Shown piece by piece: positions 1 through 6,155 of a stretch of 6,155 nucleotides of DNA. The translations under genes and the position numbers were made by a program. The DNA comes from Bacteroidia bacterium. Its GTDB lineage: Bacteria; Bacteroidota; Bacteroidia; Bacteroidales; UBA12481. Position 1 is the stretch's first letter. Each line of letters starts with the position of its first letter. The stretch spans positions 1 to 6,155 of the forward strand of contig JAPLDV010000172.1 in assembly GCA_026391235.1 (NCBI GenBank). Direction: 5' to 3'. The notes below the pieces were generated by a model, which worked only from the letters and a program-made list of their open reading frames with translations, had not been told where the DNA came from and did no database searches.

Positions 1-141
1 ACCGAACTCATGAGCCGCTATTTTCAATATTGGATGAATGGGGAGAAGCGGGTTGATGCGTTTAATCGCGCAGTGAGTGAGCTGAGGGGCATGTATAAAG
101 ATGAGCCGGGGAAATGGGCGGCGTTTGTGATGGTGGAGTGA
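1..141 (+). CDS. C-terminal end of a CHAT-domain (caspase-like) protein, 5' partial
   Basis: Reading from base 1 gives 46 codons and a TGA stop, with no start in the window, so this is the 3' end of a gene that begins to the left. The peptide contains LMSRYF, YWMNGEKR, AFNRAVSELR and ends with GKWAAFVMVE. This is the terminal helix and final strand of a CHAT domain (Caspase HetF Associated with TPRs, a clan CD cysteine peptidase family); the KWAAF(V) ending is typical of it. It aligns without gaps to the last 46 residues of the large minus-strand CHAT protein in this window, with 26 identities. The catalytic His and Cys would lie upstream, outside the window, so activity cannot be judged. Its stop lies 62 bp before the lipoprotein gene on the same strand, so the two could be co-transcribed. 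The family call is firm; the full architecture (probably TPR-CHAT, by analogy with the paralogue) is inferred. Confidence 0.9.
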   Translation, partial: TELMSRYFQYWMNGEKRVDAFNRAVSELRGMYKDEPGKWAAFVMVE

Positions 142-203
142 GCCAGCGTAAATGAAAACATCAATGGATCTTCTCCGGACGGGGAATTTATACAATAAAC
201 TGA

Positions 204-1523
204 ATGAAATTCAAGATTTTCTTCATTGCATGCTCGATCTTGCTTAACTGGGGTTGCAGGAATAAAGCAGGCAGCCCGGCTTCAACCTTTCAGGATGCAC
301 GCGACAAGCGTATCTACAGCATGGTTACGATTGGGAAACAAACATGGATGGCGGAAAACCTTGCCTACCTGCCGGCGATTGATTACCCCTCTTCGGGATC
401 TAAAACCAGGCCCTGGTATTATGTTTTTAGTTATAATGACGGGGATTACCCTGCTGCTGTCGCCACAGCCGAACCTGCATTTTTTATTACCGGTGTTTTG
501 TACAACTGGCCGGCAGCAAAATCAGCCTGTCCACCCGGCTGGCATTTACCTTCAGATGAGGAATGGAAGGTTTTGGAAAAGCATCTTGGGATGAGTCGTA
601 CCGATGCAGATACCACAGGATGGCGCCAGGCGCAGTCGATTACGCTAGGTTTAAAATCCACCAAAGTCTGGGCGATGCATGCAAATGGGAACAATGCCAC
701 TGGTTTTTCGGCGTTTCCGGGAGGCTACCGAAACGATAGGGGATTCTTCGACTTTGGGTACAACGCCAATTTTTGGACGTCGACCGAGGGTGGTGCTACG
801 AATGCCTGGTCCCGAATTCTTTACCTTGATCCCAATGAGGTTAACCGTGGAGTCGATTCAAAGAGTTACGGGTTTTCAGTGAGGTGTGTACGGAATCAAC
901 AGGGAGAGGCTCCCGGGGACTCCTTTCTTTCGTGGGATGACGAGGAGCCATGGGTGGAGTATTGTTTAGATAGTACCTATAAAGTTGTTATTGACACGGT
1001 TATTGCGATTTTTGATACCAGGTCGGGCGAAAAGATCCGAACGCTGCCCATGCCTTTGGGCTCGGTTAATACCATTGCCATGCACCCATCCGCCAGCCAT
1101 CTTGTGGTAATGGATAGTTGGAAAGTGAAGGTGTGCGACCTCAACGGAGGAGATTCGGCCGGTTTATATGACTCATCAACAGCATGGTATGATGATAATT
1201 ACGTGGATCCGTCGGGCGTGGATGCCATGGAGTTCAGCGCCGACGGGAGGTTTTTGTTATTGTTCGATTTCAGCGAAGATCATATTAGAATTTACCAATG
1301 GCCTGGGCTGGATATCCTTGCGGATGAGTATATTGGTCTTAATCATGGCTTTACCTGGGAAAACCGGAAAGGGAAAGTAGTTTTCCAATACTCCGAAATC
1401 GATTTTAAACAGTATACCTACCAAGTCGTTTTTCCTGCGAGTCCGAACGAGTTAGAATTTTCCGCGCCGGTCTGCATCGATTCCATGCCAATTGAAGGAT
1501 TTGAAGAATATTGGAAGAAATGA
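204..1523 (+). CDS. FISUMP-domain lipoprotein with C-terminal beta-propeller-like region
   Basis: Predicted 439-residue exported lipoprotein. Residues 1-18 form a short signal peptide with a basic start (MKFK), a hydrophobic core and a lipid-attachment Cys18 in LLNWGC; the -3 and -2 residues are unusual, but relaxed lipoboxes occur in Bacteroidota. No acidic surface-export signal follows the Cys (CRNKAGSP), so it may face the periplasm. Residues about 29-230 are a full-length Fibrobacter succinogenes major paralogous domain (FISUMP, Fib_succ_major): IGKQTWMAENLAYLP, YNWPAAKSACPPGWHLPSDE, GFSAFPGGYRN, NFWTSTE and the closing GFSVRCVRN are its hallmarks. The domain is widespread on exported Bacteroidota proteins; its molecular role is unknown. 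Residues about 245-439 look like WD40/propeller strands: VIAIFDTRSGEKIRTL with VNTIAMHPSASHLVV, then VDAMEFSADGRFLLL with DHIRIYQW. Only two to three blades are visible, too few for a normal closed propeller. The ATG at 204 is chosen because the signal peptide begins there; no Shine-Dalgarno is visible. It follows the CHAT gene end by 62 bp, possibly in one operon. Confidence 0.92.
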   Translation: MKFKIFFIACSILLNWGCRNKAGSPASTFQDARDKRIYSMVTIGKQTWMAENLAYLPAIDYPSSGSKTRPWYYVFSYNDGDYPAAVATAEPAFFITGVLYNWPAAKSACPPGWHLPSDEEWKVLEKHLGMSRTDADTTGWRQAQSITLGLKSTKVWAMHANGNNATGFSAFPGGYRNDRGFFDFGYNANFWTSTEGGATNAWSRILYLDPNEVNRGVDSKSYGFSVRCVRNQQGEAPGDSFLSWDDEEPWVEYCLDSTYKVVIDTVIAIFDTRSGEKIRTLPMPLGSVNTIAMHPSASHLVVMDSWKVKVCDLNGGDSAGLYDSSTAWYDDNYVDPSGVDAMEFSADGRFLLLFDFSEDHIRIYQWPGLDILADEYIGLNHGFTWENRKGKVVFQYSEIDFKQYTYQVVFPASPNELEFSAPVCIDSMPIEGFEEYWKK

Positions 1524-1721
1524 ACTTATCTATCTTCCTTTAATTCAGAACCATTCTTATCCGAAGAATTAAACCCACCTGACGTTTCCGTTTTGTCGGG
1601 AGATCCTCCAATTTATGCATCTGGGTTCGGATCAAAAAAAGCAATTAATTCCGTCTACAAACCATTGATTGATACAAATTCTTTTCGTAAAGATTTATTA
1701 AAGATCATCAAAAATTATTAT
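1524..1721 (+). other. Open reading continuation after the lipoprotein stop (66 codons, no start)
   Basis: Directly after the TGA at 1521-1523 the same frame stays open for 66 codons to a TGA at 1722-1724. The translated stretch includes EPFLSEELNPPDVSVLSGD, PPIYASGFGSKKAIN and FRKDLLKIIKNYY. It has no ATG and its last bases overlap the 3' end of the convergent minus-strand gene. It may be chance, a decayed extension of the lipoprotein, or the relic of a lost gene. It does not resemble a propeller blade, so I do not call it part of the protein. Confidence 0.25.
1634..1671 (-). terminator. Weak candidate intrinsic terminator for the minus-strand secreted-protein gene
   Basis: Read on the minus strand, CAATCAAT (1671-1664) can pair with ATTAATTG (1649-1642) across a 14-nt loop with one C/A mismatch. 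The stem is followed by one C and then seven T (complement of 1640-1634). It begins about 27 bp beyond the stop of the minus-strand gene, where a terminator is expected between convergent genes. The stem is nearly all A/U and would be unstable, so the call is tentative. Confidence 0.3.
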
Positions 1722-2630
1722 TGACACGTATCCCATTGATGATGTGCTTTCTGATTCTGATTTAAAGTAAAACTTTAGTATACCATTTTGGGCTTGATAT
1801 GTTCTATTATCCCAACCGGGCATCGATTCATCGGAAAGTAATTCCATTGAGTACCCATTCTTTTCAAGGTGCGTATAAAAATTATACCTAAGGTCCTGGA
1901 AACAGGAATAATCATCCCCTTTGCTTGAAGACGAGAAATTGCAAAAGAGGAATACTTTTGCCTGATACAGCTTCTTGTTAAACTCATAATTGCTGACTGT
2001 ATCCGAGATCCTGGCAGATATGCAATTGGGTACTTCCTTTGGAATTTTTACAGAATCTTTCAGATATTCAATAATTTGACTGAAAAACAGATCGTAATTA
2101 CATTGGCTATTTTCAGTAGGGATTTGGTTGAGAAAATATAGATTTTCCTTCCAATCCCCATCCTTCAGGTCATGGGCGGTGAATAGATAAAACACCTTTT
2201 GTCCATCTTTTGTAGCTTGAGCCATTACCCGATAGTCGGATTCTCTGTAATGATCTGAACCTACAGGTTCAACGGTCCATCCATTACTTTTCAAATAGCT
2301 ACTTAATATACCATTCAAAGCATCTTTGGTAATTCTTCCTATGGATTTTCGACTCGATTCGATAGAGATTGGTGAGTTTAATGTCTGGCCTTTCCAGTCG
2401 ATTAGGGTAGGCACGGGGTTTAATATAATAAATTCATTCTTATTTAAAAACCAAACATCGAACCAATAAGATTTCTTTGAAATACTGTCCGTTATCAATT
2501 TGAAAACCTCGTTGATACCCTCCAAGCCGGAGGGTGATTTCGCTTGTTGACCCGTAGCATTTGTTTGTGGACTGCCCGGGTATGTTACAAAAGCGAGTAA
2601 CAATACGCATAGAGAAATAGGATTTTTCAT
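1698..2630 (-). CDS. Secreted protein of unknown function with an internal domain duplication
   Basis: A 310-residue protein that I do not recognise. The start at 2630 is preferred over an in-frame ATG at 2657, because from 2630 the protein opens with a signal peptide (MKNPISLCVLLLAFVTYPGS), whereas the earlier start would add nine polar residues before it. The hydrophobic segment has no lipobox Cys, so the product is probably released into the periplasm or outside. The mature part appears to contain two divergent copies of one alpha/beta unit. Copy 1 covers about residues 36-170, with VFKLITDSISK, YLKSNGWTVE, SDYRV and GQKVFYLF. Copy 2 covers about 178-310, with IIEYLKDSVKI, HLEKNGYSME, WDNRTYQAQ and ILKFYFKSE. 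Four cysteines (about 177, 203, 230, 243) lie between and in copy 2 and could form disulfides. It lies downstream of the TPR-CHAT gene on the same strand, 159 bp away, so co-transcription is possible but not shown. The gene is AT-rich (about 36% GC). That it is a real gene is likely; no function is assigned. Confidence 0.8.
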   Translation of the reverse strand: MKNPISLCVLLLAFVTYPGSPQTNATGQQAKSPSGLEGINEVFKLITDSISKKSYWFDVWFLNKNEFIILNPVPTLIDWKGQTLNSPISIESSRKSIGRITKDALNGILSSYLKSNGWTVEPVGSDHYRESDYRVMAQATKDGQKVFYLFTAHDLKDGDWKENLYFLNQIPTENSQCNYDLFFSQIIEYLKDSVKIPKEVPNCISARISDTVSNYEFNKKLYQAKVFLFCNFSSSSKGDDYSCFQDLRYNFYTHLEKNGYSMELLSDESMPGWDNRTYQAQNGILKFYFKSESESTSSMGYVSIIIFDDL

Positions 2631-2714
2631 GTCTGTTATAACTTGTGTAAAGCTCATTGTTGATTCTTCTGGTATTGTACATTAGAAAAAGTCTCTGCTC
2701 CGCTATTCACTTTT

Positions 2715-2746
2715 GCAGATCATTATTTTGTGAAAATTTAATCTGC
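2715..2746. repeat. Interrupted inverted repeat in the gap between the TPR-CHAT and secreted-protein genes
   Basis: The outer arms GCAGAT (2715-2720) and ATCTGC (2741-2746) are perfect complements. An inner ATTTT-GTG-AAAAT hairpin (2725-2737) is nested within them, separated from the outer arms by 4-nt and 3-nt unpaired sides. No T-run follows on either strand, so it is not a standard intrinsic terminator. It could be an mRNA structure or a protein-binding dyad. The rest of the 159-bp gap (2631-2789) shows no TAnnTTTG-type Bacteroidota promoter and no Shine-Dalgarno. Confidence 0.3.
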
Positions 2747-2789
2747 TAAGCTAAAAGATTTCTTCAGAATCCATTTTCCTTTGTGCCAA

Positions 2790-5700
2790 TTAATTAACCA
2801 AAACAAAGGCGGCCCATTTCGATGGCTCACCGGAATACTCTCTTCTAAGCTCCTTAACAGCCAGGTTAAATGCAACTGCCCGACTTGCACCTTTCATCCA
2901 TAATTCAAAAAACTTGCTCATCAGTTGAGCTGTGGATTGGTCATCAACGTTCCATAAACTCATTATAACAGCTTGTGCACCAGCCTTCCGGAAAGCACGT
3001 TGGAGCCCAAAAACGCCTTCGCTGTTCTGCATGTCACCCAGCCCTGTTTCGCACGCAGAAAGCAGCACCAACCCGGTATTCCTCAGATCCATATTTGAAA
3101 CCTCATACGCTGTCAGGATTCCATCCTCAACGCCGCCTGGCAGTTTCATGCCCTTCCAGGCCAGGTTCGCTCCTGCCATGGCCAATCCCGAACGTTTTAA
3201 TGCATCATCAGCCAACAGAAATTCAGGACCGATATTGAATACGTTTGGTTTTTGATCTTTTTTTATGCCCGGTTGCAAATAAAATCCATGAGTAGCTATG
3301 TGTAGTATTTCGGGAGCTTCTTTTCCTGTTAATTTCTTGAATTGTCGCTCTGTTGCAAGGGTATCCGTGAAGAGGATGGTTTTACAATTGCGACCAGACA
3401 AGAAATTATTCACCTTGATGATTTCATTGCGTGTTCCCTGCAAGTAACCGAATGAGCGATTACTTCTTGAATCACTCTCTGGAAGATAACTTTGATTTGA
3501 TTCAATGCCTCCTCTTTTCGCATCTCTTATCATAAACGTTGAATCCAGGTCGTATACAATACCGCCGAATAAAGCAGCAGTAAAAGGTTTCTTTGGTTCG
3601 TTCTGAAATCTTTTACTAACAAATTCCCGGGAACTTAATAAATAATATATCTCCAAAGAATCGATCAGGTAGGAGTTTTCGTATTTTTTAAGTGCCTGAA
3701 ATGATACAGAATTCAACCAGCCAGTTGTAGACAGGTAAATCTTGCTCACGCCAGACAGAATTTTTTCCATTGGCTTCCAAATTAGTTGATATTGTGTGGC
3801 CAAAATCTCATCAGTGGTTTCCAATCGAAAACGGCGTTCATTTGGTGCTTCAATGTCGTAAAGTGTGCGAAACAGCTGATCATCACCGCACAAGGGAATG
3901 AATTCCGGGTATTTTACGCCCGGCCGTGTTATCAATGCTGCATAAAGTGTGCTGTCCTGTGAACCGGGTTGGTTTAAATTCTTAATCCTGATAAACTCAA
4001 TAAGCGCCTCATTCTCCTTTAATTCATCCCTGATCTTATTCCAGGTTATTGTGGTATCAATTGAACTGGCAAATTCTTCAGATTTAAATGATAATTGCCG
4101 TTCCAATTCTACAATCCGGTTGTTTAGCGAATCGACTTTCGGTTTTAAACCGGAATTGCTATTGTCGCGAAAGACATATAATTTCTGCAAGTCATTCCTG
4201 ACTCCCATATATTCATCATAAAGATTTCCTAAAATGGGATCATCGCTTTCAAGGATATTCTTCTTTAGGCTAACTACATTGCTGAGAACCAATTTTTTAT
4301 AAAACAATATGTAATCTGAATACCAAATCTTCAATTGCGGATTTCTCGTACTTTCCTTCAGAACAAATGAACCAAGCAAATCACTATAATCTTCCGCTTT
4401 AGTAATAAAAGCTAATTTTTCATTTTCACCGAGTCCCGGAAAAATTGAAGGAATGAAATCTTTCAGCGCTTTTGTAATGGAAATAAAATAGTAGTCAGAT
4501 TCTGAATTTTCCTTCAAATGGGTTGTAATCCTAAATAGTAGAGCGAGTGTTTCAAGTCTTTTGTCTGCAAGATTGTATTCTTCAGTCAACCTTAAAGCTT
4601 CAAGACCTAAACGCTTTGCCTCCTGGTAATTATTTAAACTCATGTAATAATAGGCCTCCAGGAGGGAGAAATCAGACTTCAAGAATGGTCTTTCCAAATC
4701 CACATCGGCCGACCTGAGTTTTTCATGATAATATTTAAAATATCCCCTTGCCGCTGAAGTGTCGGACTCAGCCAGGCTTATTTTTACCAGATTCAATGTC
4801 GTCTCAACTGACCCATAGACGGTTTTGAAGCCGATAAATAATTTAGCATTTAATCTCTGAAACAATTTGGATGACCTTTCAAAAAAACTCCTGGCCATAA
4901 CCAAATCATTGATTCCCATGTAGTTTTTACCCAATTCGTCATAGCAGTTAATAATATAATTAAGAGTATTATTCAGCTTTCCCGGGTTGGAATATTTATT
5001 GGATGAATACTGTACCAAAAATTCCATGTCTTTCTTCATATAATATTCCAAATAGGAACTGATGGGTGGAATCGGGTGTTGTTCCTTAAAACCGATCATT
5101 GAAAACAATTCATCACCCAGAATATCAAGGCATTGGAAAAGATTATTTTGTGATTTTCCAAACTCGCCAACATTCCTGTAAACAAAACTTTCATTATAAA
5201 GGATTAGAGCTTTTAAATAGTCATCATGAGTACGTTCTTCCACCAGTTTTGAATTGCTATAGCATTCAAAAGCATTGTTGTAGTTCCCTTGCTCATCCTC
5301 TATATTACCTGCAACCATAAACCATTCTGCTTTATTACCGATTTTCTGATCAAGACAGAATGAAATGATGGATCTTGCCTTGTCATAGTCTCCTTTGTAT
5401 GTTAACAGTTCAACTAATTTTGAAACGATAAAACTCAACTTTTCCTGGCTGCCTGGTCCGGTCGTCGGGCGCAACCGAAGCGCCTCCTTAAAGTTGTCAA
5501 TGGCCCGGTTAACCTCAATTTTGATTCGAGTCCTGGCAGATCCGATTAAAAGCTCAAACTCACATACCTGTTGAGGATTGTAGTTCTTTTTCACAATTTC
5601 CTCAATACTGGTTAACTGCGATACAATTCCTTCTATGACAATTAGGCTTCTTGATCGGTCCAACTTCGCCGAATACAAATCAATAATATACACCAGTGCC

Positions 5701-6155
5701 TGTTTTTGAATGTATGTCTCGGCTTTTAATTTTACTACTTCAAAAGAAGTCCTAAGAATATGCTCTTCAATTTGTTCCTTTTTACCTCCAGTAATTTCTA
5801 TTTTGTCAGTATTATTCTCAATAAAATAGTACATATTTGAGTAAGATAAGAACTCCAGATCGATTGCATTTGCTGATTTCGCTTCTGCGGCAAGCCTTTC
5901 ATAATTCTCAACGCAACAATTTTCCGGATCAATATTCGACTTTGCTTCCATCCTGCTGAGAAGGAGAAAAAGCTTGTCACCTTCCAGCAATCTTTGACAA
6001 ACCAGTGAATTCTTATCGAATTCAGCTGCAAAATAGGTTTTGAAGTCTATCCCCTTAACGATTTTTGAAGCTGTTTGGTAATATTCGTACGCTTCACTAA
6101 ACCGGTTTGTCTGGCGGTAGAGATTTCCTAACGCTCCCAGGATTTGCGAATGAAG
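2790..6155 (-). CDS. Large TPR-CHAT protein (putative caspase-like cysteine peptidase), N-terminus beyond window
   Basis: At least 1121 residues are visible, numbered here from the right edge. The frame is open to base 6155, so the gene is 5' partial; a TTG at 5990 is internal, because the 55 codons before it encode a good TPR helix pair (ILGALGNLYRQTNRFSEAYE, about residues 6-32). Residues about 1-560 are alpha-helical with degenerate TPRs, for example around 241-305 (KGDYDKARS, QGNYNNAFECY), 316-345, 401-433 (NDLVMARSFFERSSKLF) and 498-530 (NNYQEAKRLGLEALRL). About 570-720 is a helical linker with a likely coiled coil (648-695), ending in LKENEALIEF. The CHAT domain spans about 790-1121: LIWKPMEKIL and YLSTTGWLNSVSF, then HIATHGF with catalytic His956, LLSACETGLGD with catalytic Cys1035, EGVFGLQRAF, SLWNVDD, and the terminal KWAAFVLVN. 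Both dyad residues are present, so it should be an active clan CD peptidase; substrate and trigger are unknown. Whether it has a signal peptide cannot be seen. A secreted-protein gene follows 159 bp downstream. The TPR part is about 34% GC and the 3' catalytic end about 49%. Confidence 0.96.
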   Translation of the reverse strand, partial: LHSQILGALGNLYRQTNRFSEAYEYYQTASKIVKGIDFKTYFAAEFDKNSLVCQRLLEGDKLFLLLSRMEAKSNIDPENCCVENYERLAAEAKSANAIDLEFLSYSNMYYFIENNTDKIEITGGKKEQIEEHILRTSFEVVKLKAETYIQKQALVYIIDLYSAKLDRSRSLIVIEGIVSQLTSIEEIVKKNYNPQQVCEFELLIGSARTRIKIEVNRAIDNFKEALRLRPTTGPGSQEKLSFIVSKLVELLTYKGDYDKARSIISFCLDQKIGNKAEWFMVAGNIEDEQGNYNNAFECYSNSKLVEERTHDDYLKALILYNESFVYRNVGEFGKSQNNLFQCLDILGDELFSMIGFKEQHPIPPISSYLEYYMKKDMEFLVQYSSNKYSNPGKLNNTLNYIINCYDELGKNYMGINDLVMARSFFERSSKLFQRLNAKLFIGFKTVYGSVETTLNLVKISLAESDTSAARGYFKYYHEKLRSADVDLERPFLKSDFSLLEAYYYMSLNNYQEAKRLGLEALRLTEEYNLADKRLETLALLFRITTHLKENSESDYYFISITKALKDFIPSIFPGLGENEKLAFITKAEDYSDLLGSFVLKESTRNPQLKIWYSDYILFYKKLVLSNVVSLKKNILESDDPILGNLYDEYMGVRNDLQKLYVFRDNSNSGLKPKVDSLNNRIVELERQLSFKSEEFASSIDTTITWNKIRDELKENEALIEFIRIKNLNQPGSQDSTLYAALITRPGVKYPEFIPLCGDDQLFRTLYDIEAPNERRFRLETTDEILATQYQLIWKPMEKILSGVSKIYLSTTGWLNSVSFQALKKYENSYLIDSLEIYYLLSSREFVSKRFQNEPKKPFTAALFGGIVYDLDSTFMIRDAKRGGIESNQSYLPESDSRSNRSFGYLQGTRNEIIKVNNFLSGRNCKTILFTDTLATERQFKKLTGKEAPEILHIATHGFYLQPGIKKDQKPNVFNIGPEFLLADDALKRSGLAMAGANLAWKGMKLPGGVEDGILTAYEVSNMDLRNTGLVLLSACETGLGDMQNSEGVFGLQRAFRKAGAQAVIMSLWNVDDQSTAQLMSKFFELWMKGASRAVAFNLAVKELRREYSGEPSKWAAFVLVN

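Noticed and set aside
152..247. A 31-codon plus-strand ORF starting 10 bp after the left CHAT stop and overlapping the lipoprotein start
   Set aside because: It is very short, has no ribosome binding site or recognisable sequence, and overlaps the well-supported lipoprotein start in another frame; a leader peptide role cannot be supported.
1553..1569. Hairpin ATTCTT-loop-AAGAAT as a terminator for the lipoprotein gene
   Set aside because: The stem is six mostly A/T pairs and no T-run follows on the plus strand. Another nearby pairing (CCTGAC 1578-1583 with GTCGGG 1595-1600) also lacks a T-run.
1698..2630. Bacterial gasdermin beside a caspase-like protease
   Set aside because: The protein has a signal peptide and an internal duplication and shows no gasdermin-like features, whereas bacterial gasdermins are made as cytoplasmic proteins with a short inhibitory C-terminal tail.
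2628..2657. Earlier in-frame ATG (2657) as the start of the minus-strand secreted protein
   Set aside because: It adds nine polar residues before a clear signal peptide that begins at the ATG at 2630; no Shine-Dalgarno supports either site, so the signal peptide decides.
2932..4221. Plus-strand ORFs of 87-107 codons opposite the TPR-CHAT gene
   Set aside because: They lie antisense within a gene whose own frame has strong domain matches; their sequences show no family features.
2790..6155. TPR-CHAT as the Craspase subunit of a type III-E CRISPR system
   Set aside because: No gRAMP/Cas7-11 gene, reverse transcriptase, cas1 or CRISPR repeats are in the window, and TPR-CHAT proteins are common in Bacteroidota outside CRISPR loci.

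Overview
The window looks like chromosomal or accessory DNA from a Bacteroidota-type bacterium (inference). The signs are a Fibrobacter succinogenes major paralogous domain (FISUMP) lipoprotein, TPR-CHAT proteins of the kind common in that phylum, start codons without a recognisable Shine-Dalgarno sequence, and AT-rich coding DNA. No RNA gene, CRISPR array, transposase or integrase was seen.

Layout. Positions 1-141 (+) are the last 46 codons of a CHAT-domain gene that starts before the window. After 62 bp comes a complete lipoprotein gene (204-1523, +) with a FISUMP domain followed by a short beta-propeller-like region. A 174-bp convergent gap (1524-1697) carries a weak terminator candidate for the minus strand and an odd open frame that continues the lipoprotein frame past its stop. 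On the minus strand, 1698-2630 encodes an unrecognised secreted protein that seems to be built from two divergent copies of one domain. Upstream of it, 2790-6155 (minus) is a very large TPR-CHAT gene with an intact His/Cys dyad. It is not complete: its frame runs open through the right edge of the window, so its N-terminus is missing.

How the parts may work together. The arrangement is close to mirror-symmetric: a CHAT protein followed by an exported-protein gene on the plus strand, facing a CHAT protein followed by an exported-protein gene on the minus strand. The two CHAT C-termini match at 26 of 46 positions. CHAT domains are caspase-like (clan CD) cysteine peptidases, and the TPR part normally senses or binds a partner. 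A paired protease/exported-partner unit is a reasonable hypothesis, but nothing in the sequence shows what is cut or sensed. Base composition differs between the two halves (about 51% GC in the plus-strand lipoprotein gene against about 34-36% in most of the minus-strand genes, by hand counts of 420-base blocks), which suggests separate histories.
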